Shown here in pieces: positions 1 through 8,473 of a stretch of 64,000 nt of DNA. Numbering within the stretch: position 1 is the stretch's first letter; the number at the start of each line of letters is the position of its first letter. The notes under the pieces are model-generated. The model worked only from the letters and a program-made list of their open reading frames with translations, did not search any database and was not told the origin of the DNA. Source of the stretch: JABAYQ01 sp042091225. Lineage in GTDB: Bacteria; Bacteroidota; Bacteroidia; Flavobacteriales; UBA7312. A program made the position numbers and the translations under genes. The stretch is from positions 4,474 to 68,473 of the forward strand of contig JBELHW010000005.1 of assembly GCA_042091225.1 (NCBI GenBank), in the 5' to 3' direction.

Positions 1-583
1 ATCCCTTTTAGTTTCAGCTTTAATCACAGGTATTGCAGCAGTACACTACTTCTACATGCGTGATTATTATCTAGCTACTGGAGATAATCCTACTTTTTTC
101 AGATATGTAGACTGGACTTTAACAGTTCCTCTAATGTGTGTAGAATTTTACCTACTTACTAGAGCTGCCGGTGCTACTAAAAGTTTACTATGGAAATTAA
201 TCATTGCTTCAGTATGGATGCTTGTTGCAGGTTACATTGGTGAAGCATTTACGGATGGTTCAACAGCTCACTCTGTTAAATGGGGTGTAATTTCTACAAT
301 AGGTTACATTTACATTCTTTACACTGCATGGTTTGGTGAAGTTGCACAACTTGCCGAAAACAGTGGTTCTGCTACAATCAAGAAAGGTGTTAGAACTTTA
401 GCTTGGTTTGTATTAGTAGGTTGGGCAATTTACCCAATTGGATACATGTGTATGCCAGGTGGTTGGTTGAGCACAATGATGAGCCCTTCTGATGTTGACC
501 TATGGTACAACCTTGCAGATGCAGTGAACAAAATAGGTTTCGGTTTAGTGGTGTATAACATCGCAATAACTGAATCAAAATAA
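1..583 (+). CDS. Proteorhodopsin, light-driven proton pump (5' end cut by window)
   Basis: The frame is open from base 2 and lacks its N-terminus; only helices B/C to G are present (about 193 codons). Visible hallmarks are RYVDW with the proton-acceptor Asp (codon 110-112), the proton-donor Glu in VEFYL (143-145) and the retinal Schiff-base Lys in DAVNKIGF (530-532). Aligned to the classic marine protein, the tuning position 105 is Met (134-136), the usual residue in Bacteroidota green-absorbing pumps; this is inference from family knowledge. Acting in the inner membrane, it exports protons on illumination. DTE-type acceptor/donor residues argue for H+ rather than NQ-type Na+ pumping. A perfect terminator follows, then the retinal-synthesis gene blh on the same strand. 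Its promoter lies outside the window. Confidence 0.97.
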   Translation, partial: SLLVSALITGIAAVHYFYMRDYYLATGDNPTFFRYVDWTLTVPLMCVEFYLLTRAAGATKSLLWKLIIASVWMLVAGYIGEAFTDGSTAHSVKWGVISTIGYIYILYTAWFGEVAQLAENSGSATIKKGVRTLAWFVLVGWAIYPIGYMCMPGGWLSTMMSPSDVDLWYNLADAVNKIGFGLVVYNIAITESK

Positions 584-604
584 TTTATTTCATTTGTTTT
601 TATG

Positions 605-645
605 AAAGTGGAACAGACCCTAATGGTTTGTTCCACTTTTTTTTT
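605..645 (+). terminator. Intrinsic terminator after proteorhodopsin
   Basis: A perfect 9-bp stem (607-615 AGTGGAACA pairs with 629-637 TGTTCCACT), a 13-nt loop and a run of nine T (637-645). It ends only 11 bases before the blh ATG, so blh must be expressed either by read-through or from a promoter that overlaps this element or the proteorhodopsin 3' end. Confidence 0.92.
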
Positions 646-656
646 AGAATTTTTCT

Positions 657-1553
657 ATGAATATTTTCACATTCTTATTTGTTGTAAGCACCTATCTATT
701 GTTTTTAATATTTAGTTCTTATTCGGAAATATCATTAGAGACTCAAATCTTATCTGCTTCTTTTTTTATTTTATTAATAGGAATACCACATGGAGCAATT
801 GACCACATCTTATTTTTTAAGAAAAGGAGTTTATCTCAACTCAAATTTTATTCTATCTACCTTGGTTTAATATTATTATTTCTAGTTCTTTGGATTTACT
901 TACCATTTTGGAGCCTTTTATTTTTTCTTTTAATATCTGCCTTTCATTTTGGGGAATCACAATTCTCTGATATTGACACTGATAAGTTTTTAAAGTACTC
1001 TTTATTTTCTTTTTGGGGCATTGCTTTACTTAGCACTTTAATGTATTATAATCTTGATGAGCTTATAGAAATAACGACTTACTTTCAGGATACTAACGAT
1101 TTACAAATTATTTATAATGAATCGCTTATAATACGACTCTTTCAGATAACAAATATTTCATCCCTATTAATACTATCTATTTTAGCAATTAAGAAACGCT
1201 TAAATTTAGATCGATTTTTTTCCGAGCTATTTTTAATTTTAATTCTTCATATAACATTTTATTTATTCCCATTTTTAATTGCTTTTACCATGTACTTTGT
1301 TATTCTTCACTCTATTAGAGTAATGCATCAAGAGTATATGTTTCTGAAAAAAAAGAATGACATTTTTAATTTTTTAGGCTTTATTAAAATATTAGCTCCC
1401 TATTCTTTATTAAGCATTTTTTTTACTGCTGTAATAATTATACTATCTTATTTATCTATAATTCCTTACTCCATTCCTTTAGTATCAATAATTATCATTT
1501 CAGTTATAACTTTGCCCCATGCAATAGTTATGCATATCTTTTATAACGAATAG
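657..1553 (+). CDS. blh: Brp/Blh-family beta-carotene 15,15'-dioxygenase
   Basis: Product of 298 aa, very hydrophobic, with about eight membrane segments, as expected for the Brp/Blh family. It cleaves beta-carotene into two retinals in the membrane, supplying the chromophore of the upstream rhodopsin. Conserved His/Asp-rich segments that bind iron in this family are visible: GIPHGAIDH near residue 45, SAFHFGES near 97, HSIRVMHQE near 219 and LPHAIVMH near 287. The ATG at 657 gives a normal N-terminal hydrophobic helix. There is no Shine-Dalgarno, which is usual in this phylum. Proteorhodopsin and blh are neighbours in many marine Flavobacteria. No carotenoid genes (crtEBIY) are in the window, so beta-carotene must be made elsewhere. 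Confidence 0.93.
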   Translation: MNIFTFLFVVSTYLLFLIFSSYSEISLETQILSASFFILLIGIPHGAIDHILFFKKRSLSQLKFYSIYLGLILLFLVLWIYLPFWSLLFFLLISAFHFGESQFSDIDTDKFLKYSLFSFWGIALLSTLMYYNLDELIEITTYFQDTNDLQIIYNESLIIRLFQITNISSLLILSILAIKKRLNLDRFFSELFLILILHITFYLFPFLIAFTMYFVILHSIRVMHQEYMFLKKKNDIFNFLGFIKILAPYSLLSIFFTAVIIILSYLSIIPYSIPLVSIIIISVITLPHAIVMHIFYNE

Positions 1554-1651
1554 GCAGTTTTTTTCTAAACTAACAACTTTTGAGTACATTTTTTTCGATT
1601 AGTCATTTTTATCGGCTTTTCTTATATTTGATATACCTTAACATTTTAGAT

Positions 1652-4600
1652 ATGAGATTTATATTTCTACTTATAACAAGTTTATTTTTCTACTTAACTT
1701 CTGCTTATTCCGCAAATATTGTTGCCGAATGCGACACTTTACAGTCAGAAATAATTTTTCAGTCGAATGATTTTTCGATTACTATTAATATTGAACCTAA
1801 TACTTCTGTAGATCAGTATAAGTTTAGATACAAGCAACTAGGAGCAAGTAGTTGGGAAAGCGTAGTAGCAATAGGTGCTATTGATTCTCAGCCCCAGGCA
1901 ACGAATTCGAAAATAATAACTGGACTTTCAAGCTGCACAGAATATCAATTTCAACAAAGAATTATTACCACAGACGGTTGTGAATCTAGTTGGATTGGTT
2001 CCGAAACCGCATTTACATCCGTTACAACATTAATTAATATAAATAGTTGTGACTCTGTTCAGATTACTGAAAATGGTAGTTATTTTTATCAGTCTGGTTT
2101 TTTTACGGATACTTTAACTTCCTCTAACGGATGTGATAGCATTTTACTGGCAAATATTACTTTAAATAATTCTTATCAATCTGATACAATCTTCCAATTT
2201 TCTTGTGATGTTTTTGAGTGGAACGAAGTTTTTTACGATGAGTCAGGAATATATAATCAAGTTTTTACAAGTCAAAATGGTTGCGATTCTATTGAAACAT
2301 TAAATCTTACAGTTAATTATTCAGACATTTACACAGACACACAAGTCCACTGCGATTCTTTTCAATGGGAAAATGGGGTTTTTTATACGGAGTCGGATAA
2401 TTTCGCTCTAAATTTTTTACAAAACTCACAAGGATGTGATAGTATTATAGAGCTTGATTTAACAATATATAATAGTTCTAGCTCTATTTTAAATCAAACC
2501 GTTTGTAATGACGACTCTTTCGCTTGGAACGATAGTGTTTATACTCAAAGCGGTGAATATGCTTATAACTATACAGATATAAATGGGTGTGATAGTTCTA
2601 TAACCTTAAACTTAGCTATTTTAGAATTTCCAGAATTAGTATTATCAGCTAATAATTATTCGATAACTATTGAGATAGAGCCAGATACTTTTGTAGATCA
2701 GTATAAATTTAGGTACCGTCAACTAGGATCATTTTCGTGGATAACTGTTGGCGCTATTGGAACACTTAATGGGAGTGGTCAGTTAGATAGCATAAAAACT
2801 TTTAATAACGGAATTTCTGAATGCACATCTTATGAGGTTCAATCTAGAGTATATTCCAATGATGGATGTGATTCTGGTTGGAACCCTGAATTGCAAATTA
2901 TTTCTACAAGTTCTATTTTTGTTGAATCACAAACAATTTGTGACTCTATTCAATTTTCTTCAGATTATCCTTTTTATACCTCTTCTGGGATATATGAAGA
3001 AACGTTTACCTCTTCTAGTGGCTGCGATAGCATTGTAGTTTATAACCTTACTGTTTTCCAGACTTCTTATGGAGATACTCTAGACATAACAGCATGTGAT
3101 AGTTATAACTGGCAAGGCCAAGAATACACCTCTTCAGGTTTTTATGAAGATACCCTCTTAAATGTAAATTTATGTGATAGTATTGTTTTCTTACAATTAG
3201 AAATTTTTAACTCTTCTAATTTTATTGATGTTCAAGAGCATTGCGATACTTTCGAGTGGCAAGATGGTAATATTTACAACCAATCTAATAATTCGGCTCA
3301 ATTTATAGTACCTAACTCGTTTGGCTGTGATAGTACTATTACTTTAGATCTCTCCATCAAAAATAGTTCATCATCTTTAGAGTCAGTTTTAATTTGCGAA
3401 CAATCTTATTTTTGGAACGATAGCTTATACACTGAAAATGGTGTCTATCAATTTTACACAACAAATTCTGTTGGCTGCGACAGTATTGCTTCTTTAAACT
3501 TACTATTGTCTTCAGATTCTTTTGTAACAGAATCTATTGAGGCCTGCGATAGTTTTTCTTGGAACGGAAATGAATACACAACAAGCGGAGTTTATGATTA
3601 TACTTCTTTAAATGCAGCCGGGTGTGATAGCTTATCTTTTCTAGATTTAACTTTAGGCTATAGTCAGGAGATTAATCAAACGGTTACTTCTTGTGATTTT
3701 TATACCGTGACTTATCCTCTAGTAGACGGCCAACTTATCGAATTCAATGTTACAGAATCAACTTTAATATCGTACACTATTTTAAATAGTCAAATGTGTG
3801 ATAGCACAATAAACTTAGAGGTGATTATTTCCGATTCTGTTTTTCAATCTGTAACTCAAATAGACCAGCAGTGTGGTAGTTATGAATGGAATAATAATTT
3901 ATACACCGAATCAGGAACCTATTATTTTGATACGTCTACAGCAAACGGTTGTGATAGTATTGCAGTTCTAGAATTAACAATTATTGCTAATAATAATACG
4001 GAAGATGTTCAAACACATTGCCAATCTTACACCTGGATAAATAATGTTAGTTACACAGAAAGTACAAATAGCCCTTTTTTAACATATGAAGCTTCCACCG
4101 GTTGTGATAGTATTGTAACATTAAACTTGACTATTTTAGAACCTAGTTCGTCTAATGTCGATATAGAAGTTTGTGATTCGTATACGTGGAACGGAAATAC
4201 CTATTCCAATTCAGGTCAATATAGCTTCGAAACATCAGGCTCACAAGGTTGTGATAGCATTGCATTTTTAAACTTATCCGTTTCTCAACTTTCAGATCTA
4301 ATTATAAATGGTTCTTCACAAACAGAGGTAGGATCTACATCAAACTATTCTGTTTCTAATTCTTCAGGATCTTCTTATCAGTGGCAGTTAAACTCTCTGG
4401 GAAGTATTAGCTCTGGACAAGGCTCAAATTCCATAAGTATATTATGGGATCAGGATGGAGCGGCTTCAGTTTGCGTAGTAGAAACCGATCAAAATGGATG
4501 CGAAGGACAACAATTTTGTTTTGATGTAACAATTTTTGAGTCAGTTAATATAGACGAAAGACACGATTTTTTAAATGCAGAGGTTTATCCTAACCCCTTC

Positions 4601-4801
4601 AAAAACGAGCTATATATCGATTTTTCAACTCAAGCAAACAGAAATATTTCTTTAATAGATCTTCAAGGTAGAGTAGTTTATTCTTCACAAACTAGTTCTG
4701 AGAAAGTAGTTATAAAACGCGAAATGCTTAAATCAGGCTCTTATGTTTTAAAAATTATTTGTGAAAAAGGTAGTGTAAATAAATCGGTAATATTAAATTA
4801 A
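1652..4801 (+). CDS. Large repeat-rich secreted adhesin-like protein with T9SS sorting domain
   Basis: From the ATG at 1652 the protein is 1049 aa with a clear signal peptide (MRFIFLLITSLFFYLTSAYS). An upstream in-frame TTG at 1580 would bury that signal and was rejected. Two fibronectin-III-like modules (about residues 40-125 and 325-410) share the motif VDQYKFRYxQLG. Thirteen copies of a roughly 45-50-residue module (pattern CDSFxWNGxxYTxSGxY...GCDSIxxLxLTI) lie between and after them. An Ig/PKD-like stretch (QWQLNSLG...) precedes a type A C-terminal sorting domain (about 977-1049: VYPNPFKNEL, DLQGRVV, LKSGSYVLKI). That domain directs export through the type IX system and attachment to the outer surface. 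A binding or matrix role is inferred from architecture. A TATATTTG at 1623-1630 resembles a Bacteroidota -7 box, but I see no matching -33 box. Confidence 0.85.
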   Translation: MRFIFLLITSLFFYLTSAYSANIVAECDTLQSEIIFQSNDFSITINIEPNTSVDQYKFRYKQLGASSWESVVAIGAIDSQPQATNSKIITGLSSCTEYQFQQRIITTDGCESSWIGSETAFTSVTTLININSCDSVQITENGSYFYQSGFFTDTLTSSNGCDSILLANITLNNSYQSDTIFQFSCDVFEWNEVFYDESGIYNQVFTSQNGCDSIETLNLTVNYSDIYTDTQVHCDSFQWENGVFYTESDNFALNFLQNSQGCDSIIELDLTIYNSSSSILNQTVCNDDSFAWNDSVYTQSGEYAYNYTDINGCDSSITLNLAILEFPELVLSANNYSITIEIEPDTFVDQYKFRYRQLGSFSWITVGAIGTLNGSGQLDSIKTFNNGISECTSYEVQSRVYSNDGCDSGWNPELQIISTSSIFVESQTICDSIQFSSDYPFYTSSGIYEETFTSSSGCDSIVVYNLTVFQTSYGDTLDITACDSYNWQGQEYTSSGFYEDTLLNVNLCDSIVFLQLEIFNSSNFIDVQEHCDTFEWQDGNIYNQSNNSAQFIVPNSFGCDSTITLDLSIKNSSSSLESVLICEQSYFWNDSLYTENGVYQFYTTNSVGCDSIASLNLLLSSDSFVTESIEACDSFSWNGNEYTTSGVYDYTSLNAAGCDSLSFLDLTLGYSQEINQTVTSCDFYTVTYPLVDGQLIEFNVTESTLISYTILNSQMCDSTINLEVIISDSVFQSVTQIDQQCGSYEWNNNLYTESGTYYFDTSTANGCDSIAVLELTIIANNNTEDVQTHCQSYTWINNVSYTESTNSPFLTYEASTGCDSIVTLNLTILEPSSSNVDIEVCDSYTWNGNTYSNSGQYSFETSGSQGCDSIAFLNLSVSQLSDLIINGSSQTEVGSTSNYSVSNSSGSSYQWQLNSLGSISSGQGSNSISILWDQDGAASVCVVETDQNGCEGQQFCFDVTIFESVNIDERHDFLNAEVYPNPFKNELYIDFSTQANRNISLIDLQGRVVYSSQTSSEKVVIKREMLKSGSYVLKIICEKGSVNKSVILN
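2042..4286 (+). repeat. Thirteen tandem CDS-type modules (about 140-150 bp each), interrupted by one FN3-like unit
   Basis: Each module opens with a Cys-x-Ser/Asp-aromatic-Trp segment and closes with GCDSI followed by a beta-strand ending LTI/LTV. Copies 1-4 precede and copies 5-13 follow the second FN3-like module. There is higher-order order. Modules with a His-Cys opening (near 2347, 3238 and 4014) are each followed by a module whose linker is Ser-rich (NSSSS or EPSSS). This suggests amplification of multi-module blocks as well as single units. The FN3-like units also share DNA identity, for example GTAGATCAGTATAA near 1808 and near 2693. Confidence 0.85.
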
Positions 4802-4837
4802 TTATTGTTTATTTAGTTAAATGAATAAAGAGCTAAA

Positions 4838-5806
4838 ATGAAAAAAGCATTAATAACAGGCATAAACGGTCAGGATGGCTCTTTTTTATCTGAGCTTTTA
4901 CTTGAAAAAGGATATCAAGTTTGCGGAACATTAAAGAGAAATTCTGTTGCAGAGAACCAATCTGACAGATTAAATTCTGTTTACGGAAAAGTAAAACTTG
5001 TTTATGCCGACATGACAGACATGTCTTCCTTACTATCTGTTTTAAAGGATTTTCAGCCAAACGAGATATATAATTTGGCTGCTCAATCTCATGTCCGAAT
5101 TAGCTTTGACCAGCCTATATATACTTCTCAGGTAGTTGCTATAGGTACCCTCAATTTATTACAAGCAATTAGGCTTGTATGTCCTGAGGCTAAGCTTTAT
5201 CAGGCAAGTTCTTCGGAGATGTTTGGCAATAGTATTGACTCAGATGGTTTTCAAAGAGAATCGACTCCCTTTTCCCCTGTTTCCCCTTATGGATGTGCTA
5301 AAGTATTTGCGCATAATATTTGTAAAAATTATAGAGAATCTTACGGATTATATATCAGCAATGGTATTTTATTTAACCATGAATCAACCAGAAGAGGGTC
5401 TAATTTCGTAACGGGAAAGGTTGTTAAAGAAGCGGTTCGAATAAAGCTAGGATTAACTAATGAGTTACGCTTAGGAAACTTAGAGGCAACAAGAGATTGG
5501 GGCCATGCAAAAGATTATGTTAAAGCCATGTGGTTGATGCTACAACAAGACGCTCCTGTAGATTTAGTTTGCGCTACTGGAATTTCAAATTCTGTTAGAT
5601 ATTTGTGCGAGTATACTTTTTCTAAATTAGATTTAGATTACAAAAACTTTGTTTCGTTAGATCAAAGGTACCTTAGACCAGAAGAGTTAAATGATCTTAA
5701 AGGCGATGCATCAAAATTAAGATTATTAGGATGGAAGCCTACTTACACTTTTGAATCAATGATTGATGAAATGATAGAGTTTTGGATTGCTAAACTGAAA
5801 AAATAA
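4838..5806 (+). CDS. gmd: GDP-mannose 4,6-dehydratase
   Basis: Product of 322 aa of the extended SDR family, converting GDP-mannose to GDP-4-keto-6-deoxymannose with bound NADP+ in the cytoplasm. Visible are the Rossmann motif TGINGQDG (residues 7-14), NLAAQSHV, the Ser of ASSSEMFG, the catalytic YGCAK (Tyr-x3-Lys), and the strongly family-specific FNHESTRRGSNFVTGK, RDWGHAKDYVKAMW and RPEELNDLKGD. It is shorter than the roughly 370-residue E. coli enzyme but nothing essential seems missing. No fucose synthase or rhamnose reductase is adjacent, so the final GDP-deoxysugar is unknown. Its stop overlaps the start of the next gene by one base (TAATG), implying coupled translation with the lipid-carrier transferase. 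Confidence 0.93.
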   Translation: MKKALITGINGQDGSFLSELLLEKGYQVCGTLKRNSVAENQSDRLNSVYGKVKLVYADMTDMSSLLSVLKDFQPNEIYNLAAQSHVRISFDQPIYTSQVVAIGTLNLLQAIRLVCPEAKLYQASSSEMFGNSIDSDGFQRESTPFSPVSPYGCAKVFAHNICKNYRESYGLYISNGILFNHESTRRGSNFVTGKVVKEAVRIKLGLTNELRLGNLEATRDWGHAKDYVKAMWLMLQQDAPVDLVCATGISNSVRYLCEYTFSKLDLDYKNFVSLDQRYLRPEELNDLKGDASKLRLLGWKPTYTFESMIDEMIEFWIAKLKK

Positions 5807-6828
5807 TGGAAATCATAGCAAGTCTAATTATTTCTTTTTTTATAACATTTTTAACTCTTCCGCTCATATTAATATTATCAAAAAGGTACTCAGAACTATT
5901 AAAGATTCCTAACAAGTTAGATTCTCACTCAACAGCAACTCCGACCTATGGTGGTTTGTCCATTTTTTTTGGAATTCTTTTATCCTTATTTATACTTTTA
6001 AGAGTTGAAGATATCTATGGCCTTAAGTGGATAGTTGGTTCTTTACTAATCATTTTTGCTTTAGGTATTATTGATGACTCGATAACTCTCCGTCCTTCCA
6101 AGAAGTTTTTAGGGCAGTTAATCGCTATAAGTATTCTTGTTTTTTTCAATGATCTTAGGATCACTAATATGCAAGGGTTATTTACTATATATGAGTTGCC
6201 TTATTCTTTTAGTGTTCTGCTTACTATTTTAACAATGTTAGTTATCACAAATGCATATAATTTAATTGACGGAATTGATGGCTTGGCATCTTTAGTAGGG
6301 ATTTTAGTTTCCGCTGTTTTTTTAATTTTCTTTTTTATTAATGGAGACTATAACAATATAATTATTTTATTTGCTTTAATAGGCTCTCTAATTGCCTTTT
6401 TAAGATACAATTGGCCCCCGGCAAAAATTTTCATGGGAGATACAGGCTCGTTATTTATCGGTTTTATATTTTCTATAATAGCAATTCAATTTGTAGAAAC
6501 AGAATTTAAGATAGAGTATTCTTGGTTTAAAATTAAAACAGCAACATTGTCAATGGCAATTTTAGTGGTGCCTTTGCTCGATTTATTGAGAGTGTTTTTA
6601 GTTAGAATTTTCCATAAGAAGTCACCTTTTTCAGGAGATAGAAATCACCTTCATCATTTATTAATAGATTTAGGTTTAACCCCTATTCGTACTTCATTTA
6701 CTCTTTTGCTTTTTAATATTATAGTAATTCTAACGGCTTTGTTCTTTAGCTTTTTAGACATTAATTATGTACTTCTTTTGATTTGTGGCATTTGCTTATT
6801 ATTTTTATTAATTATTAGTAAAAAATAA
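5806..6828 (+). CDS. WecA/TagO/MraY-family undecaprenyl-phosphate sugar-1-phosphate transferase
   Basis: Product of 340 aa with about ten membrane segments. It would start a lipid-linked glycan by moving a HexNAc-1-phosphate from its UDP-sugar to undecaprenyl phosphate at the inner face of the cytoplasmic membrane. Family motifs are present: GGLSIFFG, IDDSITLRPSKKFLGQ (the catalytic Asp pair region), NAYNLIDGIDGLA, FMGDTGSLFIGF and the C-terminal His-rich DRNHLHHLL, which is typical of WecA/TagO rather than MraY. It overlaps gmd by one base and abuts the outer-membrane barrel gene with no gap (stop at 6828, ATG at 6829). An O-antigen- or capsule-like surface polysaccharide is the likely end product. 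The sugar specificity is not readable from the sequence. Confidence 0.9.
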   Translation: MEIIASLIISFFITFLTLPLILILSKRYSELLKIPNKLDSHSTATPTYGGLSIFFGILLSLFILLRVEDIYGLKWIVGSLLIIFALGIIDDSITLRPSKKFLGQLIAISILVFFNDLRITNMQGLFTIYELPYSFSVLLTILTMLVITNAYNLIDGIDGLASLVGILVSAVFLIFFFINGDYNNIIILFALIGSLIAFLRYNWPPAKIFMGDTGSLFIGFIFSIIAIQFVETEFKIEYSWFKIKTATLSMAILVVPLLDLLRVFLVRIFHKKSPFSGDRNHLHHLLIDLGLTPIRTSFTLLLFNIIVILTALFFSFLDINYVLLLICGICLLFLLIISKK

Positions 6829-8409
6829 ATGAAAAAATTTTTAATTATTATTTGTTGGATTATTACTCCAACTTTAGTTTTTAGTCAAAATAGTTTCACA
6901 TTTAATCATTCTTGGCATAACGATTTTCAAAAAGAATTTCATGCCATAGACTCTAGTCACCATACTTCTATTAAAGCCCATTTTAATCTAGATCAAAACG
7001 TTAACTCATCAATTCAGCCATTTTCTTTTAAGTCACCATTGCTAAATAGAATGTTAAATTCTGATGCGTTGCGTCTCGAAACAGACGATTTCGATTTAAT
7101 TATAAATCCACTTTTTCATTTCGAAACAGGAAATTCCGATTCTGCTAGTCGATATATTAATACAAGAGCTTTTGAAGTAAAAGGAAGAGTTGGCACCAAG
7201 ATTTCTTTTTACTCTTCTTTTTATGAAAACCAGGCTGTTTTTCCAGACTACTTAGAAGATGCTATTGTAAACAACTATTTTGTTGTTCCTGGACAAGGGT
7301 ATTCGAAATGGGGGAATCATGATATCAATCCTGATTTCGATTTTGCTATGTCAAATGGGCTATTGAGCTATCAGGCTGATAAATATTTTAATCTTCAATT
7401 TGGTCATGGAAAAAACTTTATTGGAGATGGTTATCGTTCTCTTTTGCTTTCAGATAATTCATTTAATTATCCTTTTTTTAAAATAACAACTAATTTTTGG
7501 AAAGTAAAGTATGTCAATATTTTCTCTGTTTTACAAGACCTAAGGCCTGAGTATGAAATCGAAAATACATTTAGAAAAAAATATAGTACAACACACTATT
7601 TGAGTATAAACATAACAAAGAAATGGAATTTAGGATTATTCGAGACTATTATTTGGGAGCAGTCTGAAACAGGAAGAGGGTTTGATATAAATTATTTAAA
7701 CCCTGTTATTTTTTATAGACCAGTTGAATTTTCATTAGGTTCTGCATCAGGAAATGCACTTATTGGCTTAAATACTAAGTATAAATTAAATAACTCAGCT
7801 CATTTGTATGGTCAATTATTATTAGACGAATTCAGATTTAGTGAGCTAAAAGCAGCAAAAGGATGGTGGGCAAACAAATATAGTTATCAGCTAGGAGCTA
7901 AGTGGTTTGATGCCTTAGGCGTTAAAAACCTTACTCTACAGTCAGAATATAACTTCTCTCGCCCTTTCACCTATTCTCATTTGAATCCTTTACAAAGTTA
8001 TACTCATTATAATCAGGCCTTAGCTCATCCATTGGGGGCAAGTTTTATGGAGTCAGTTTCTTTTTTGAGATACAGATATAAAAGATGGGCTATCGATTCT
8101 AAAATCATTTTTGCAAAACATGGAGGGAATATTCCAGGCGATCCTACTAACTACGGAAACGATATTTTAACGTCATATGCTGAAGGAGATAGATTAGAGT
8201 ATGGAAATGAGGTCGCTCAAGGAAATACTACAAATTTATCTATTGTTGACCTCAGATTAGCTTACATTTTAAATCCAACAACCAATATGAAAATTGAGAT
8301 TGGAATAAGTAAACGAGAATCAAAATCTTTGTATTTACCAGAAAGTAAAACCAACTATTTGTTTTTATCTTTCAAAACTGATATTAATAATTATTATTAT
8401 GACTTTTAA
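6829..8409 (+). CDS. Wzi-family capsule-assembly/RemB-like outer-membrane beta-barrel
   Basis: Product of 526 aa with signal peptide (cleavage likely after VFS, before QNSF) and many alternating amphipathic strands with aromatic ends, ending YYYDF, as expected of an outer-membrane barrel. Segments such as LQFGHGKNFIGDGYRSLL and GLFETIIWEQSETGRG resemble Bacteroidota proteins annotated as Wzi-like or as the gliding protein RemB; this is recalled from the family, not searched. Wzi proteins anchor capsule at the outer membrane, and RemB was linked to surface motility in Flavobacterium johnsoniae. Position directly behind gmd and the WecA-like gene, with zero spacing, favours a role in displaying or retaining surface polysaccharide. 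Which of the two roles applies is undecided. Confidence 0.75.
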   Translation: MKKFLIIICWIITPTLVFSQNSFTFNHSWHNDFQKEFHAIDSSHHTSIKAHFNLDQNVNSSIQPFSFKSPLLNRMLNSDALRLETDDFDLIINPLFHFETGNSDSASRYINTRAFEVKGRVGTKISFYSSFYENQAVFPDYLEDAIVNNYFVVPGQGYSKWGNHDINPDFDFAMSNGLLSYQADKYFNLQFGHGKNFIGDGYRSLLLSDNSFNYPFFKITTNFWKVKYVNIFSVLQDLRPEYEIENTFRKKYSTTHYLSINITKKWNLGLFETIIWEQSETGRGFDINYLNPVIFYRPVEFSLGSASGNALIGLNTKYKLNNSAHLYGQLLLDEFRFSELKAAKGWWANKYSYQLGAKWFDALGVKNLTLQSEYNFSRPFTYSHLNPLQSYTHYNQALAHPLGASFMESVSFLRYRYKRWAIDSKIIFAKHGGNIPGDPTNYGNDILTSYAEGDRLEYGNEVAQGNTTNLSIVDLRLAYILNPTTNMKIEIGISKRESKSLYLPESKTNYLFLSFKTDINNYYYDF

Positions 8410-8473
8410 ATAGAGCAACAATTACTTATATTTATATCCTTGATCTTGAATTAACTTTTTATTTACAAAAACT

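Noticed and set aside
1580..1651. TTG start adding 24 residues to the large repeat protein
   Set aside because: The signal peptide begins at the ATG at 1652; the extension would place a second hydrophobic stretch ahead of it and uses a rarer start codon.
2042..4286. Regular repeats considered as a CRISPR array
   Set aside because: Period is about 140-150 bases, repeats are degenerate at DNA level, and they are in frame within a coding sequence.
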